Positions 10,201-17,143 are shown, counted from the first letter of the stretch. The stretch: DNA of 24,549 nt from an uncultured Saprospiraceae bacterium (GCA_937959375.1 CALGLS010000449.1:1-24549), one strand, 5' to 3'. The notes: generated by a model from the sequence alone, not told the origin. Made by a program: numbers and translations.

Positions 10201-13200
10201 AGGTTGTTCCTTCATCTGCATCAATTGTCTGTGAGGTACTCCCATCCGACCAAGCATAATCTTCGTAAGGCCCTCCTGCATCTAACGATACAGATGACCC
10301 TGCACAAAATTCGTCAGGACCTGTAATTGCTGGCACTGGCAATTGATCTACAGATACGTTGATTGAGGTTTCGTTCGTACATCCATTTCCATCGGTAACT
10401 GTTACGCTGTAGGTTCCTGTTGCGATCACATCAATGCTCTGCCCTGTTGAACCTTCCGACCATATATAATCAGTAAACGGACCTCCAGCGTCAAGAATGG
10501 AATTATCGCCTTCGCAGAATGTATCATCTCCACTGATCGCAACTAGAGGAATTGTATTAACTTCCACATCAACTGATGTTTCCCCTGTACAACCATTTGC
10601 ATCTGAAACGGTAACACTATATGATCCAGATGTTGTTACATCTATTGTTTGTCCTATCGCTCCGTCATTCCATACATAAGTTTCATAATCACCAGCATCT
10701 AAAATTGTATTGTCTCCTGCACAAAGTTCAAGGGTTCCTGTAATGGCTGGTGATAAATCTGGGTTTTCCGTAAGGACAACAGCAACCTCTCCTGTACAAC
10801 CACCTGCATTGGTAACGGTCACAGAATATGTGTTGCCTGCTCCAACTTCAATAGATTGCGTTGTACTTCCATCAGACCAAATGTAATCGGTATATGGTCC
10901 ACCAGCATCAAGGAACACTGTGCTACCTGTACAAAATTCGTCAGGTCCTACAATTTCTGGAATTGGTAAAGGGCTTGTTGTTACATCTATAGAGGTTTCG
11001 TTGGTACATCCATTCCCATCAGTGACTGTTACGCTATAAGTTCCTGATGCAATCACATCAATACTCTGCCCTGTTGAACCTTCTGACCATATATAATCGG
11101 TAAACGGGCCACCAGCATCAAGAATGGAATTATCGCCTTCGCAGAACACATCGTTTCCGGTGATGCCCACAGCTGGTAAATCATTTTGATCTATAGTTAC
11201 AGATGTTTCACCAGTGCAACCACTCGCGTCGGTAACTGTGAGTCCATAATCTCCAGGCATGTTGACAATCAAAGTAGGATCGGTAGAACCTCCGGTCCAT
11301 TGATACGTTTCAAATCCTCCGCCAGCATCAAGTACGGTCAATTCATCTTGACAGAAACTAAGTTCTCCTGAGATAATTGGATTTAAAGATGCACTTTCAG
11401 AGACTACTAACATATCTATTCCGGTACATCCATTTATATCCGTTACTGTAACAGAATAAGTTCCAGGAGTAACAACTGTGATACTCTGAGTTGATTCGCT
11501 ATTTGACCAAATATAAGATTCATAAGCTCCAGCATCTAGCAAAGAACTTCCTCCTGCGCAGTAGGTGTCCGAACCTGTAATTACCGGTATTGGTTCTGGG
11601 TATTCTGTAACCTCATAACTAGCCTCGCTTGTACAACCAATTGAGTTGGTAACCGTCACGAAATATGTTCCCGCCGCACTAGCATTTGCGATCTGAGTTA
11701 GATCTCCCGTTGACCATACATAACTAGCGTAACCAAATCCTGCGTCTAAGAAAGATGAACTACCTAAACAAATTGCATCGTCACCAGTAATGACAGGTGC
11801 TTGTATTTGGTTAAACATTACTGTTGTATTTTCTGGTTGTGAGTCGCAGCCGTCAACATTAACTGTTAGTGTGTAAACACCTTCTTCTGTTGCATCTGTT
11901 GGGTTTTGATCCGTTGAAGTATAAGTTCCTGGACCAGTCCATGAGTAAGTAACAAAACCACCTCCTGCATTTCCAAATAACTCGATCGGATCACCTAAAC
12001 AATATGGCCCTCCATTTGAAGGTATTGCTATTGGTTCAGCTGTAAATTCAACTGTTGTCGTTTCTATTCCAGAGGAACAGCCATCGATAATTAAGACAAG
12101 GGTGTAGAGTCCCGGCTCTGTTGCATCAATCGGGTTTTGTTCTGTTGAAGTATAATTCCCTGGGCCACTCCATTCAAAATCAATAAAGTTTCCGCTATTG
12201 TTAGTTGTTCCAAAAAGTTCGATCAAATCTCCAAGACAATATGGCCCTCCGTTGTTTGCTTCAACAACTGGAGATGGAGTCACAATAACTTCTGTAAATT
12301 CTGGTAAAGAAACACATCCATCAGAAATTACTTCTAATACATATGTTCCAGCCAATGTTGCATCTGTAGGGTTTTGTTCTGACGAGGAATAATTTCCAGG
12401 ACCAGTCCAAAAATAGGTAATCGTAGTTCCAGACGCATCTGTATTACCTAAAAGCTGGATCACATCTCCTTCGCAATAGGGTCCTAGATTGTCCGCAAAA
12501 GCAAGTGGACTGTCTACAATAGTTATATCAAATTGGTCTTCACCAATACAACCATTACCATCTGTATAGGTATAGTAAACAGTGTGGTTACCTGGGCCTA
12601 GGTTTTGAGGGAATACCTCTCCAAAGGCAGTTGATGCACCAGACCAAGTTCCTCCATTAGGAGAAGCGTTGAGTTGATAAAAAGTTTCTTCAATACAAAT
12701 TTCTCCGGGGTCAATTATAGTTGGTACAGGAGAAGGATTCATCGTTACAAAAGTAAATGTTTCACTTGAACAATTACTAGCATCGGTTACGGTTAAGGAA
12801 TAAATTCCCTCTTCAGTAGCAGTCATAAACGCTTCGTCAGAAGTTCCCGAAGGAGTTTGCCAGCTGTACGTATAAGGAGCCGAACCTCCTGAGAGTTGGA
12901 GAGATAGTTCTATAGAGCCAATGTCTTCACAGAAAGCCGCAGGGTCTGGTGTGATTTCTACTGTAGGTCCATCTGTCACTATGATATCAATACTAGTGGT
13001 AGTTGGACAAGCGATACTATTGGTATAAATAACAGTATGTGTTCCAGGGCCTGCAACCGAGGGAGTAAAGGTACCACCTACATCAGCAGCTCCACTCCAG
13101 GTTCCACCTGCTGGTGATCCAATTAGTGGGACTGCAGGGTCGCCTGCACAAAATGGTCCAACTGGATCAATATTAATCACGCCACAGTTATCTGCAGTAA

Positions 13201-14311
13201 CTGTAACCGTGGAAGTACAAGTTGTAGATGAGGAACCGTCATCACCGGTTAAAGTGACGATATTATCTCCAATACTTAAACAGTCAAAAGAATTAATGTC
13301 AATAGATAAATCTACTTCGGCACAACCAGAGACAGTCGCCGATCCAATTTCTTCAGGAGTAAGTGAGGCCACGCAATTTGCGTCAAGCGACACTGTGATA
13401 TCCATACATTCTAAGTCCCAAGCGTTAGTTCCACTATTGAAAACAAAACATTTATTATCTAACCAATGTACGCCATCATCGTTGCCGAAAGGACCATCAT
13501 AATCATCGCTATCTAGATTAAAACGACCAACTTGTTCAAAGTTTACATTGTCACCACTATTGAATCCAACGGTCGCTGCAGAACCACCAAAAGGTCCACC
13601 TCCAGATGCGGTACCGGTTGTCCATTCCATATCTCCATATCGAAATTGAATGTTGTTGCCAACTCCGATAATCGGTGCATTACCGTCAGAGATAATCACT
13701 TGAAAAGTATTGAGTGGGCTACAGTTTTGGCTAAACCAACCAACATTTTCCCAAGTAACAATCATGTAATTTGGGAATAGTTTATAGGCTGCATCTCCAC
13801 AGGCGGTGTTTCGAGTATCAACGTCTGCCCAAAATGGGGCAATCATTGGTACGGCATACGGGAAGCCATCAGGACTAAATTGCGCTACTGATTGGCCAAA
13901 GGTCAGGTTACCGTTTGTATTGATGTAAACATCTGAATATGTTTCTCCACAGAAACTAAAATCAAAACCAATATCACCAATGTATAAAGAACCATCATCA
14001 TTTCGGGGAACGGCCGTGTAGGTTGCATCTCTAGGGATGTAGGCATCTGTACAATCCTCTCTGTCTACAGGGTTGATATATCCTGGAGGAGGCTCTGAGG
14101 TAACATCAGGATCTGTGATGTAGCCAAGTTCTAGAAGGTCTCTAGTGCTTAGACCGATTAGTTCGTCTTTTGCTGTTGCATATTCTCTTGAATCAGGTGT
14201 ACCTAAGTTTATAACTGACGGCTGGTCTGAGGTTTGAGATTGCAATACATCATTTTGGGAAAAACAAAGCAAAGGGATAATGCAGAATAAAAGTGTTGTA
14301 AACTTTTTCAT
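4286..14311 (-). CDS. Giant cell-surface protein: nidogen-like domain, Ig-like repeat array, T9SS type B (CHU_C) tail
   Basis: At 3341 residues this is the dominant gene of the window. Order: signal peptide (1-19, ending CFSQ); nidogen-like domain (about 105-295, with NTNGNLTFG, MIAPFWADVD and a Trp-rich core); six irregular PKD/Ig-like units (about 375-835) starting with GPFC/GPYC-type motifs; 25 near-identical Ig-like repeats of 69-70 residues (first Cys848, last Cys2520), each with an FCxGxxxxLDAG start, a Y-x-W-S-x-G core, TYSVTVTDxNGCTGE and two Cys; five larger repeats of about 81-84 residues starting with (L/T)DC-type motifs; one SprB-like repeat (PSCFGQSTG...GTAPYVYS); and a CHU_C type B sorting domain (about 3246-3341: YIPNAFSPNGDDNND, RIFNRWGEIVFD, DGWDGTFHG). 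It is expected to cross the outer membrane by T9SS and act as a filamentous adhesin or gliding-type surface fibre. Residues 288-3232 contain no Lys or Arg. Ligand unknown. Confidence 0.95.
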   Translation of the reverse strand: MKKFTTLLFCIIPLLCFSQNDVLQSQTSDQPSVINLGTPDSREYATAKDELIGLSTRDLLELGYITDPDVTSEPPPGYINPVDREDCTDAYIPRDATYTAVPRNDDGSLYIGDIGFDFSFCGETYSDVYINTNGNLTFGQSVAQFSPDGFPYAVPMIAPFWADVDTRNTACGDAAYKLFPNYMIVTWENVGWFSQNCSPLNTFQVIISDGNAPIIGVGNNIQFRYGDMEWTTGTASGGGPFGGSAATVGFNSGDNVNFEQVGRFNLDSDDYDGPFGNDDGVHWLDNKCFVFNSGTNAWDLECMDITVSLDANCVASLTPEEIGSATVSGCAEVDLSIDINSFDCLSIGDNIVTLTGDDGSSSTTCTSTVTVTADNCGVINIDPVGPFCAGDPAVPLIGSPAGGTWSGAADVGGTFTPSVAGPGTHTVIYTNSIACPTTTSIDIIVTDGPTVEITPDPAAFCEDIGSIELSLQLSGGSAPYTYSWQTPSGTSDEAFMTATEEGIYSLTVTDASNCSSETFTFVTMNPSPVPTIIDPGEICIEETFYQLNASPNGGTWSGASTAFGEVFPQNLGPGNHTVYYTYTDGNGCIGEDQFDITIVDSPLAFADNLGPYCEGDVIQLLGNTDASGTTITYFWTGPGNYSSSEQNPTDATLAGTYVLEVISDGCVSLPEFTEVIVTPSPVVEANNGGPYCLGDLIELFGTTNNSGNFIDFEWSGPGNYTSTEQNPIDATEPGLYTLVLIIDGCSSGIETTTVEFTAEPIAIPSNGGPYCLGDPIELFGNAGGGFVTYSWTGPGTYTSTDQNPTDATEEGVYTLTVNVDGCDSQPENTTVMFNQIQAPVITGDDAICLGSSSFLDAGFGYASYVWSTGDLTQIANASAAGTYFVTVTNSIGCTSEASYEVTEYPEPIPVITGSDTYCAGGSSLLDAGAYESYIWSNSESTQSITVVTPGTYSVTVTDINGCTGIDMLVVSESASLNPIISGELSFCQDELTVLDAGGGFETYQWTGGSTDPTLIVNMPGDYGLTVTDASGCTGETSVTIDQNDLPAVGITGNDVFCEGDNSILDAGGPFTDYIWSEGSTGQSIDVIASGTYSVTVTDGNGCTNETSIDVTTSPLPIPEIVGPDEFCTGSTVFLDAGGPYTDYIWSDGSTTQSIEVGAGNTYSVTVTNAGGCTGEVAVVLTENPDLSPAITGTLELCAGDNTILDAGDYETYVWNDGAIGQTIDVTTSGSYSVTVSDANGCTGETSVDVEVNTIPLVAISGDDTFCEGDNSILDAGGPFTDYIWSEGSTGQSIDVIATGTYSVTVTDGNGCTNETSINVSVDQLPVPAITGPDEFCAGSSVSLDAGGPYEDYAWSDGSTSQTIDADEGTTYSVTVTNVAGCTAETDFILTENPDLTPAITGTLEFCIGDNTILDAGDFDTYIWSDGATGQTIEVDATGSYSVTVTDGNGCTGETSVAVVVNDLPTVTVDGDETFCEGTNVTLDAGGPFSDYDWSEGSSGQTIDITATGTYSVTVTNGNGCTNEAAINVVANSNPEPVIAGSTTFCAGSSATLDAGDFVSYVWSDGSSSQTILVEEGNLYTVTVTDANGCTGEAQTTVTESTSLNPVISGDVDFCNGDNTILDAGAGFETYTWSDGSVGQTLEVDTDGDFSVTVTDNSGCTGETTVAITINELPTIDISGNAPFCTDDNITLDAGAGFESYIWSDLSLNQSIEVTTGGIYTVTVTDVNGCTNEMSVNVVENDNPAPAILGATSFCSGDQVELDAGNFDTYIWSDGSTTPTIMVDAGGTYTVTVTNSNGCTGEADLTVSENQSLEPEIAGPLAFCDGDNVTLSAPAGFEYLWSTGDISQTITVSTPGDYEVQVTDANGCSGVDVVSVEVNQLPDPQIAGSTSFCIGTTMVLDAGAGYDSYVWSDGSLNQTLEVSEAGTYSVIVTTESGCLGSADITVILSSSLSPVIVGNLELCEGENSILDAGTGFDSYIWSNGATTQTIDVTAAGMYAVTVSDASGCTGDNVANLVINPNPSTTIAGISSFCEGETPTLDAGAGFDSYIWSNGETTQTILASASDTYSVTVTSTGNCSAEASIDVVENPNPQVEIVGPNSFCSGNSASLAVNDVYASYLWTTGETSPTIELTTAATVGVLVTDANGCTSDALIDVIENSSLTPVINGVTEFCEGGITVLDAGSGYETYEWTTGEISQTITVVSDGDYGVIVSDADGCSGTTEIAVSVVNNPIPMIAGSTTFCTGSSTTLDAGAYDAYIWSDGSTSSTITTSIPGEYLVTVTNSLGCTGETSVMIEESSSLNPVISGPTAFCEGENVTLDAGSGFETYTWSTGATSQTITLTAGTTVGVTVTDLSGCMGETAVTVIENSSLTPVIVGDLSFCGVENSILDAGSGYETYEWSNGDNTQMIEVTETGIFEVLVTDANGCTGITDVSVVANPDPEPTIGGSTTFCIGNTTTLDAGAFDSYLWSDGSTTQSITTGIPGDYMVTVTTAAGCTGEAFVSIEENTALSPVVLGALVFCEGDNTILDAGTDFETYVWSDGSVGQTLEVVLPGDYSVTVTDLSGCSGETTVTVETNPEVNVGSANPPAAFCQNDLASVVLGDMLVGEDMGGSWTETSTTSSQGGAFDPTTGTFATQSQMPGIYTFEYLLSGGSVCPDESIEVSVVINDLPIAVAGTGVELDCANPVLGLNANGSSSGTGFEITWNGPGVVIDGNENTLTPNIENPGMYELVVTNSLTGCSSTDMVEVTESTDVPVALAGADQQITCNNASTILQPDGTYGSDYQVTWTGPGGYMSTEINPEVDEPGTYIMTVTYIPNGCVSSPDEVEVLNNTDDPTVLTDIPLNGLDCNVLAIDLIGSSPTLDASFEWTDASGTVIGTTPVVADIDQEGTYYLTVTDNQTGCTAVESVVIVNNVSYPSADAGAPQLLDCNITVVSLDGSASQVGTDIIYTWTGPGIVGSNTGATIEADLPGLYTITAENTSNGCTTDATVMVDQDIVSPNVSIVAPEELDCTVLEVSLDGSNSSTGSIYSYQWEDADGNSLGTTSTIDVSNPGDYYLHIQNGDNGCIGSASMEVTQDQNVPQAASIDIVTPSCFGQSTGIINIQEIEGGTAPYVYSINGSDYTGSSFYAELPAGTYDLVLEDANGCEWSTTVDIEEPPALTLDLGLDLDLVWGDSSSISADINIPSNQVDTIIWTPADQLICADNNCLEVGVLPSNSFSVSATMIDVNGCAVRDDLVVYLEKERKVYIPNAFSPNGDDNNDIFMVYAHDPTVKAINFMRIFNRWGEIVFDLSNLEPNEASDGWDGTFHGEELNPAVFVYIVEVEFIDGHVEMYKGDVSLMK
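5270..6300 (-). repeat. Five tandem Ig/PKD-like repeats of 81-84 residues in the giant protein
   Basis: Cys codons that open successive repeats lie at 6266, 6014, 5768, 5525 and 5279, spaced 252, 246, 243 and 246 bp. Each unit has an (L/T)DC-type start, a W-containing strand (TWTGPG, EWTDASG, QWEDADG), a PGxY(x)LTV strand and a GC motif. They are more diverged than the 25-repeat array and form a stalk-like segment before the SprB-like repeat and CHU_C domain. Confidence 0.8.
6584..11797 (-). repeat. Array of 25 Ig-like repeats, 69 or 70 codons each
   Basis: The Cys codons of the FC motif recur from 11768 to 6752. Sixteen intervals are 210 bp and eight are 207 bp; there are no others. Each repeat carries two cysteines, probably one disulfide, and one core tryptophan. 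Repeat 15 has LSAP and repeat 19 LAVN where the others have LDAG; otherwise the motif is unbroken. Three linker types precede FC and are ordered A-B-C in repeats 1-15, then mainly B-C in repeats 16-25. Confidence 0.93.
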
Positions 14312-14563
14312 TGTGGGTAGTAAGTTTTGGCAAATACATGCTTATTCGCTTAGGTGAATAGGCGTTTATGATTGTTTATTTCACAGGATGCAAAGCTCAA
14401 TGGATGACGAGGTGTGGATTCAATAGGGTGTTATAATTAAAAGAGTGGGGTAATTAATTTTGGCTCTTTTTCTATAAAACCATCCAAGACTGAACAATAA
14501 TTGAAGTATTAGCTCAGCTTAAATTTTAGTGGTGGATAACTTGGATACCATTGATCTCGCCTT

Positions 14564-14615
14564 CAAATATACAATTAAAATAGGTATTTCAATAAAACAA
14601 TAAGATGGAAATACC
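14564..14615 (-). promoter_or_regulatory. Putative promoter and dyad for the giant surface-protein gene
   Basis: On the minus strand TTG (14590-14592) is followed after 18 nt by a perfect TAnnTTTG match, TATATTTG (14564-14571). The start would be near 14558, giving a leader of about 245 nt. An 8-bp inverted repeat, GGTATTTC (14583-14590) and GAAATACC (14608-14615), overlaps the -33 position and could be an operator. Confidence 0.4.
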
Positions 14616-14723
14616 GTTAATCTCCAAATTTAATTTTTAATTATATTTTAGTTTCAAGAATAAAGTGCTTAGCCTAAGATTAAGTAAGGTTTAATCACTG
14701 CACCTTTGAATCCTACTTTCCCC

Positions 14724-14762
14724 AAATAAAACTACCCCAACTTGCAAGGCAAATTGGGGTAG
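14724..14762 (-). terminator. Rho-independent terminator of thrS
   Basis: CTACCCCAA (14732-14740) pairs with TTGGGGTAG (14754-14762). After one C-A mismatch the stem continues with TTGC/GCAA and an AAG loop. On the minus strand TTTTATTT follows. It lies about 80 bp after the thrS stop codon. Confidence 0.8.
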
Positions 14763-14841
14763 ATGGGAGCCCGGATGGGGCTAGTTTAGTTATTTTAAGA
14801 ATGAGTAGCTTGACGAAATTATTTAAACCCGACTCCGTTTC

Positions 14842-16767
14842 TTACAACATTGCTTTAAAGAAAGTAACGAATTCATCAAGGGACATCGAACCTTTATCTC
14901 CGTCTTCTCCCTGTAGGCGAACTGAGATTTTCTTCTCTTCAACTTCCTTGTCTCCTACAATTAGCATGACTGGAATTTTCTTTGCCCAAGTATCACGGAT
15001 TTTACGGCCAATCTTTTCGTTTCTATTGTCAATTACTCCTTGAATATCATGTACCGCAAGTGCATCTTTGATTTCATTACAGTAATCAATAAAGCGCTCG
15101 CTAATTGGAAGAATTGCGAATTGATCAGGGGTCAACCAAAGCGGGAACTTACCCGCACAGTGTTCTATAAGTACTCCAATGAAGCGCTCCATAGAACCAA
15201 AAGGTGCTCTGTGAATCATCACGGGACGATGTGTCGCATTATCTGATCCGATGTATTCTAATTCAAATCTTTCTGGCAAGTTGTAATCCACCTGAATGGT
15301 ACCTAACTGCCAAGATCGTCCGAGTGCATCTTTGATCATGAAATCCAGTTTAGGTCCGTAGAAAGCTGCCTCTCCCAATTCTGTCGTTGTTTTTAGGCCA
15401 ACTTCTTTCGTTGCATCAATGATGGCTTGCTCTGCCTTTTCCCAGTTTTCATCAGAACCGATGTACTTTTCTTTATTGTCTGGATCGCGTAATGAAATCT
15501 GCGCCGTAAAATCATCAAAGCCAAGTTTGTTGATGACATGAGTTGTCAAATCTAAAACATTCAAAAACTCTGCTTTCAACTGATCTGGTGTACAAAAAAT
15601 ATGCGCATCATCTTGTGTAAACCCACGTACTCTAGTAAGCCCGTGCAATTCACCACTTTGTTCGTATCGATAAACTGTTCCAAACTCGGCGATTCGTATT
15701 GGAAGTTCTTTGTAAGAGTGTGGTCGGTTTCCATAGACTTCACAGTGGTGCGGACAGTTCATTGGTTTTAGCAAAAACTCTTCGCCCTCACGTGGTGTGT
15801 GAATGGGTTGAAAACTATCTTCTCCGTATTTTTCATAATGGCCTGAAGTCACGTACAAATCTTTTTTACCAATATGTGGTGTGATCACAGGTTGGTACCC
15901 TCTTTTCAACTGTTCCTTTTTGAGGAAGTCTTCGAGGCGCGTTCTTAAGGCTGTTCCTTTTGGCAACCAGATTGGAAGTCCTGCTCCCACTTTTTCAGAG
16001 AACATAAACAATTCCATCTCTGCTCCTAACTTTCTGTGATCGCGTTTTTTTGCTTCTTCCAACATCTCGAGATATTGGTTTAGCTCTTTTTGTTTTGGAA
16101 AAGAGACGCCATACAGTCGTGTCATTTGTTGACGGTTTTCATCACCTTGCCAGTAGGCACCAGCAATCTTCATCAACTTGACCGCTTTTATTTTTGCTGT
16201 ACTTTCGAGATGAGGTCCTTTACATAAGTCAACAAAACCTCCCTGTTCATAAAGCGTTAGTTCTTCATCTTCTCCACGTTTTTCAATCAGCTCTAATTTA
16301 TACTCATCTCCTTTTTCAGTGAAGTAAGCTGTTGCATCTGCTTTTGAAATTGGCTTTCGTATAAACTCGCTTTTAAGACGAGCTAATTCCAACATTTTCT
16401 TTTCAATCTTAGGAAAATCATCAGAAGAAATTTTTTGACCGCCAAGGTCTACATCATAATAGAATCCATTTTCTATAGCTGGTCCCGTACCTAATTTTAC
16501 ACCTGGGTATAAAGCTTCTAGAGCTTCAGCCATTAGGTGAGCAGAAGAGTGCCAAAAGGTTTTTTTACCATCGTTGTCATTCCAGGTCAGTAACTGTACT
16601 TTGGAATCCTCATCAATAGCTCGGTTGGCATCCCACACCTCGCCGTTTACTTTTGCAGAAACAACATTACGTGCTAGTCCTTCGCTAATAGAAGAGGCAA
16701 TTTGCATCGCATTTGTTCCTTTTTCGTACTCCCGCACACTGCCGTCGGGTAAAGTAATTTTAATCAT
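14842..16767 (-). CDS. thrS: Threonine--tRNA ligase
   Basis: The 641-residue length matches bacterial ThrRS. The enzyme charges tRNA-Thr with threonine and removes mischarged serine in the cytosol. Visible in order: TGS domain (1-62); editing domain with H73 and H77 (HSSAH) and C182 and H186 (CKGPH), the same numbers as in the E. coli enzyme; class II catalytic core with motif 2 (FGTVYRYEQSGELHGLTRVR, 362-381) and motif 3 near residues 516-530; zinc ligands C338 (MNCPHH), H389 (DDAHIF) and H519 (MIHRAPFGS); and an anticodon-binding domain (about 543-641). All key residues are present. It is followed by a terminator and the giant surface gene rather than by infC-rpmI-rplT. Confidence 0.98.
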   Translation of the reverse strand: MIKITLPDGSVREYEKGTNAMQIASSISEGLARNVVSAKVNGEVWDANRAIDEDSKVQLLTWNDNDGKKTFWHSSAHLMAEALEALYPGVKLGTGPAIENGFYYDVDLGGQKISSDDFPKIEKKMLELARLKSEFIRKPISKADATAYFTEKGDEYKLELIEKRGEDEELTLYEQGGFVDLCKGPHLESTAKIKAVKLMKIAGAYWQGDENRQQMTRLYGVSFPKQKELNQYLEMLEEAKKRDHRKLGAEMELFMFSEKVGAGLPIWLPKGTALRTRLEDFLKKEQLKRGYQPVITPHIGKKDLYVTSGHYEKYGEDSFQPIHTPREGEEFLLKPMNCPHHCEVYGNRPHSYKELPIRIAEFGTVYRYEQSGELHGLTRVRGFTQDDAHIFCTPDQLKAEFLNVLDLTTHVINKLGFDDFTAQISLRDPDNKEKYIGSDENWEKAEQAIIDATKEVGLKTTTELGEAAFYGPKLDFMIKDALGRSWQLGTIQVDYNLPERFELEYIGSDNATHRPVMIHRAPFGSMERFIGVLIEHCAGKFPLWLTPDQFAILPISERFIDYCNEIKDALAVHDIQGVIDNRNEKIGRKIRDTWAKKIPVMLIVGDKEVEEKKISVRLQGEDGDKGSMSLDEFVTFFKAML

Positions 16768-16863
16768 CGTTGATACTATTTTTTGAAATCGATTCTACCT
16801 TCTCCTCTTACGATCTTTGAGGCGCAAAAGTTCAATAAATCCCCTTTAAACTGGGGAAGGTGC

Positions 16864-16871
16864 CAAAATTA
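16864..16871 (-). promoter_or_regulatory. Putative -7 box of the thrS promoter
   Basis: The minus strand reads TAATTTTG, a full match to TAnnTTTG, about 97 bp upstream of the thrS ATG. The -33 position would lie in the left arm of the foldback element and shows no TTG, so support comes from the -7 box alone. Confidence 0.4.
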
Positions 16872-16887
16872 AGTTTTTTTTGAAATA

Positions 16888-17049
16888 AGAGTATGTTTAA
16901 AATTCATATTTCATGCCTTCAAAAGCGATATTTTGCGTTGTAGTTCTGCTATTTATTCAGCAATAGCCCTGCTATTCCTAAAAAAATGAGCATCGTTCAA
17001 CACAAACATCTGTCTTTTCGCCTCTGAAAACGAAATTTAAACATACTCT
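16888..17049. mobile_element. MITE-like foldback element, 162 bp with 18-bp terminal inverted repeats
   Basis: The left end AGAGTATGTTTAAAATTC (16888-16905) is the reverse complement of the right end (17032-17049) with one mismatch. Beyond these ends the arms keep a weaker complementarity for about 35 bp more. The centre contains overlapping hairpins built on AATAGC/GCTATT near 16945-16980. It has no coding capacity. The only possible target duplication is AA. This fits a non-autonomous transposon relic or a palindromic intergenic repeat; copy number elsewhere cannot be seen here. Confidence 0.5.
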
Positions 17050-17119
17050 AACTTACCAGATTTATAGGAGAAGTTGCATATGAACCATCGACTGTTTATG
17101 CTGTTTATAAAAAGCTAAC

Positions 17120-17127
17120 TACATTTG
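17120..17127 (+). promoter_or_regulatory. Putative -7 box of the pirin gene
   Basis: TACATTTG is a full match to TAnnTTTG and lies 16 bp upstream of the ATG at 17144, giving a very short leader. No clear TTG is present at -33. Confidence 0.45.
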
Positions 17128-17143
17128 TTTAAAAAATAAAATC

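Larger units (their letters stand above)
14312..14841. other. 530-bp intergenic region between thrS and the giant gene
   Basis: No convincing coding sequence was seen. It holds the thrS terminator (14724-14762), a small 5-bp hairpin (14768-14782), a candidate promoter (14564-14592) with an overlapping inverted repeat, and about 250 bp of AT-rich leader before the ATG at 14311. Nothing else stands out. Confidence 0.6.
16768..17143. other. 376-bp divergent intergenic region between thrS and pirin genes
   Basis: It contains a thrS -7 box (16864-16871), a MITE-like foldback element (16888-17049) and a pirin -7 box (17120-17127). The thrS leader of about 90 nt includes CCCC and GGGG runs around TTTAAACT (16838-16853), too short a stem to call a T-box or similar device. 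No coding sequence was seen. Confidence 0.6.

Noticed and set aside
6584..11797. CRISPR array or other non-coding tandem repeat
   Set aside because: The 207/210-bp period keeps one reading frame through 25 units, with conserved protein motifs and silent substitutions; it is a protein repeat.
4467..13780. Many plus-strand reading frames of 60-97 codons inside the giant gene
   Set aside because: They are antisense shadows of the repeat array, share its periodicity, and have no recognisable domains or start signals.
16838..16853. Leader attenuator or T-box for thrS
   Set aside because: CCCC/GGGG gives only a 4-bp stem, and I see neither a specifier loop nor a T-box sequence.
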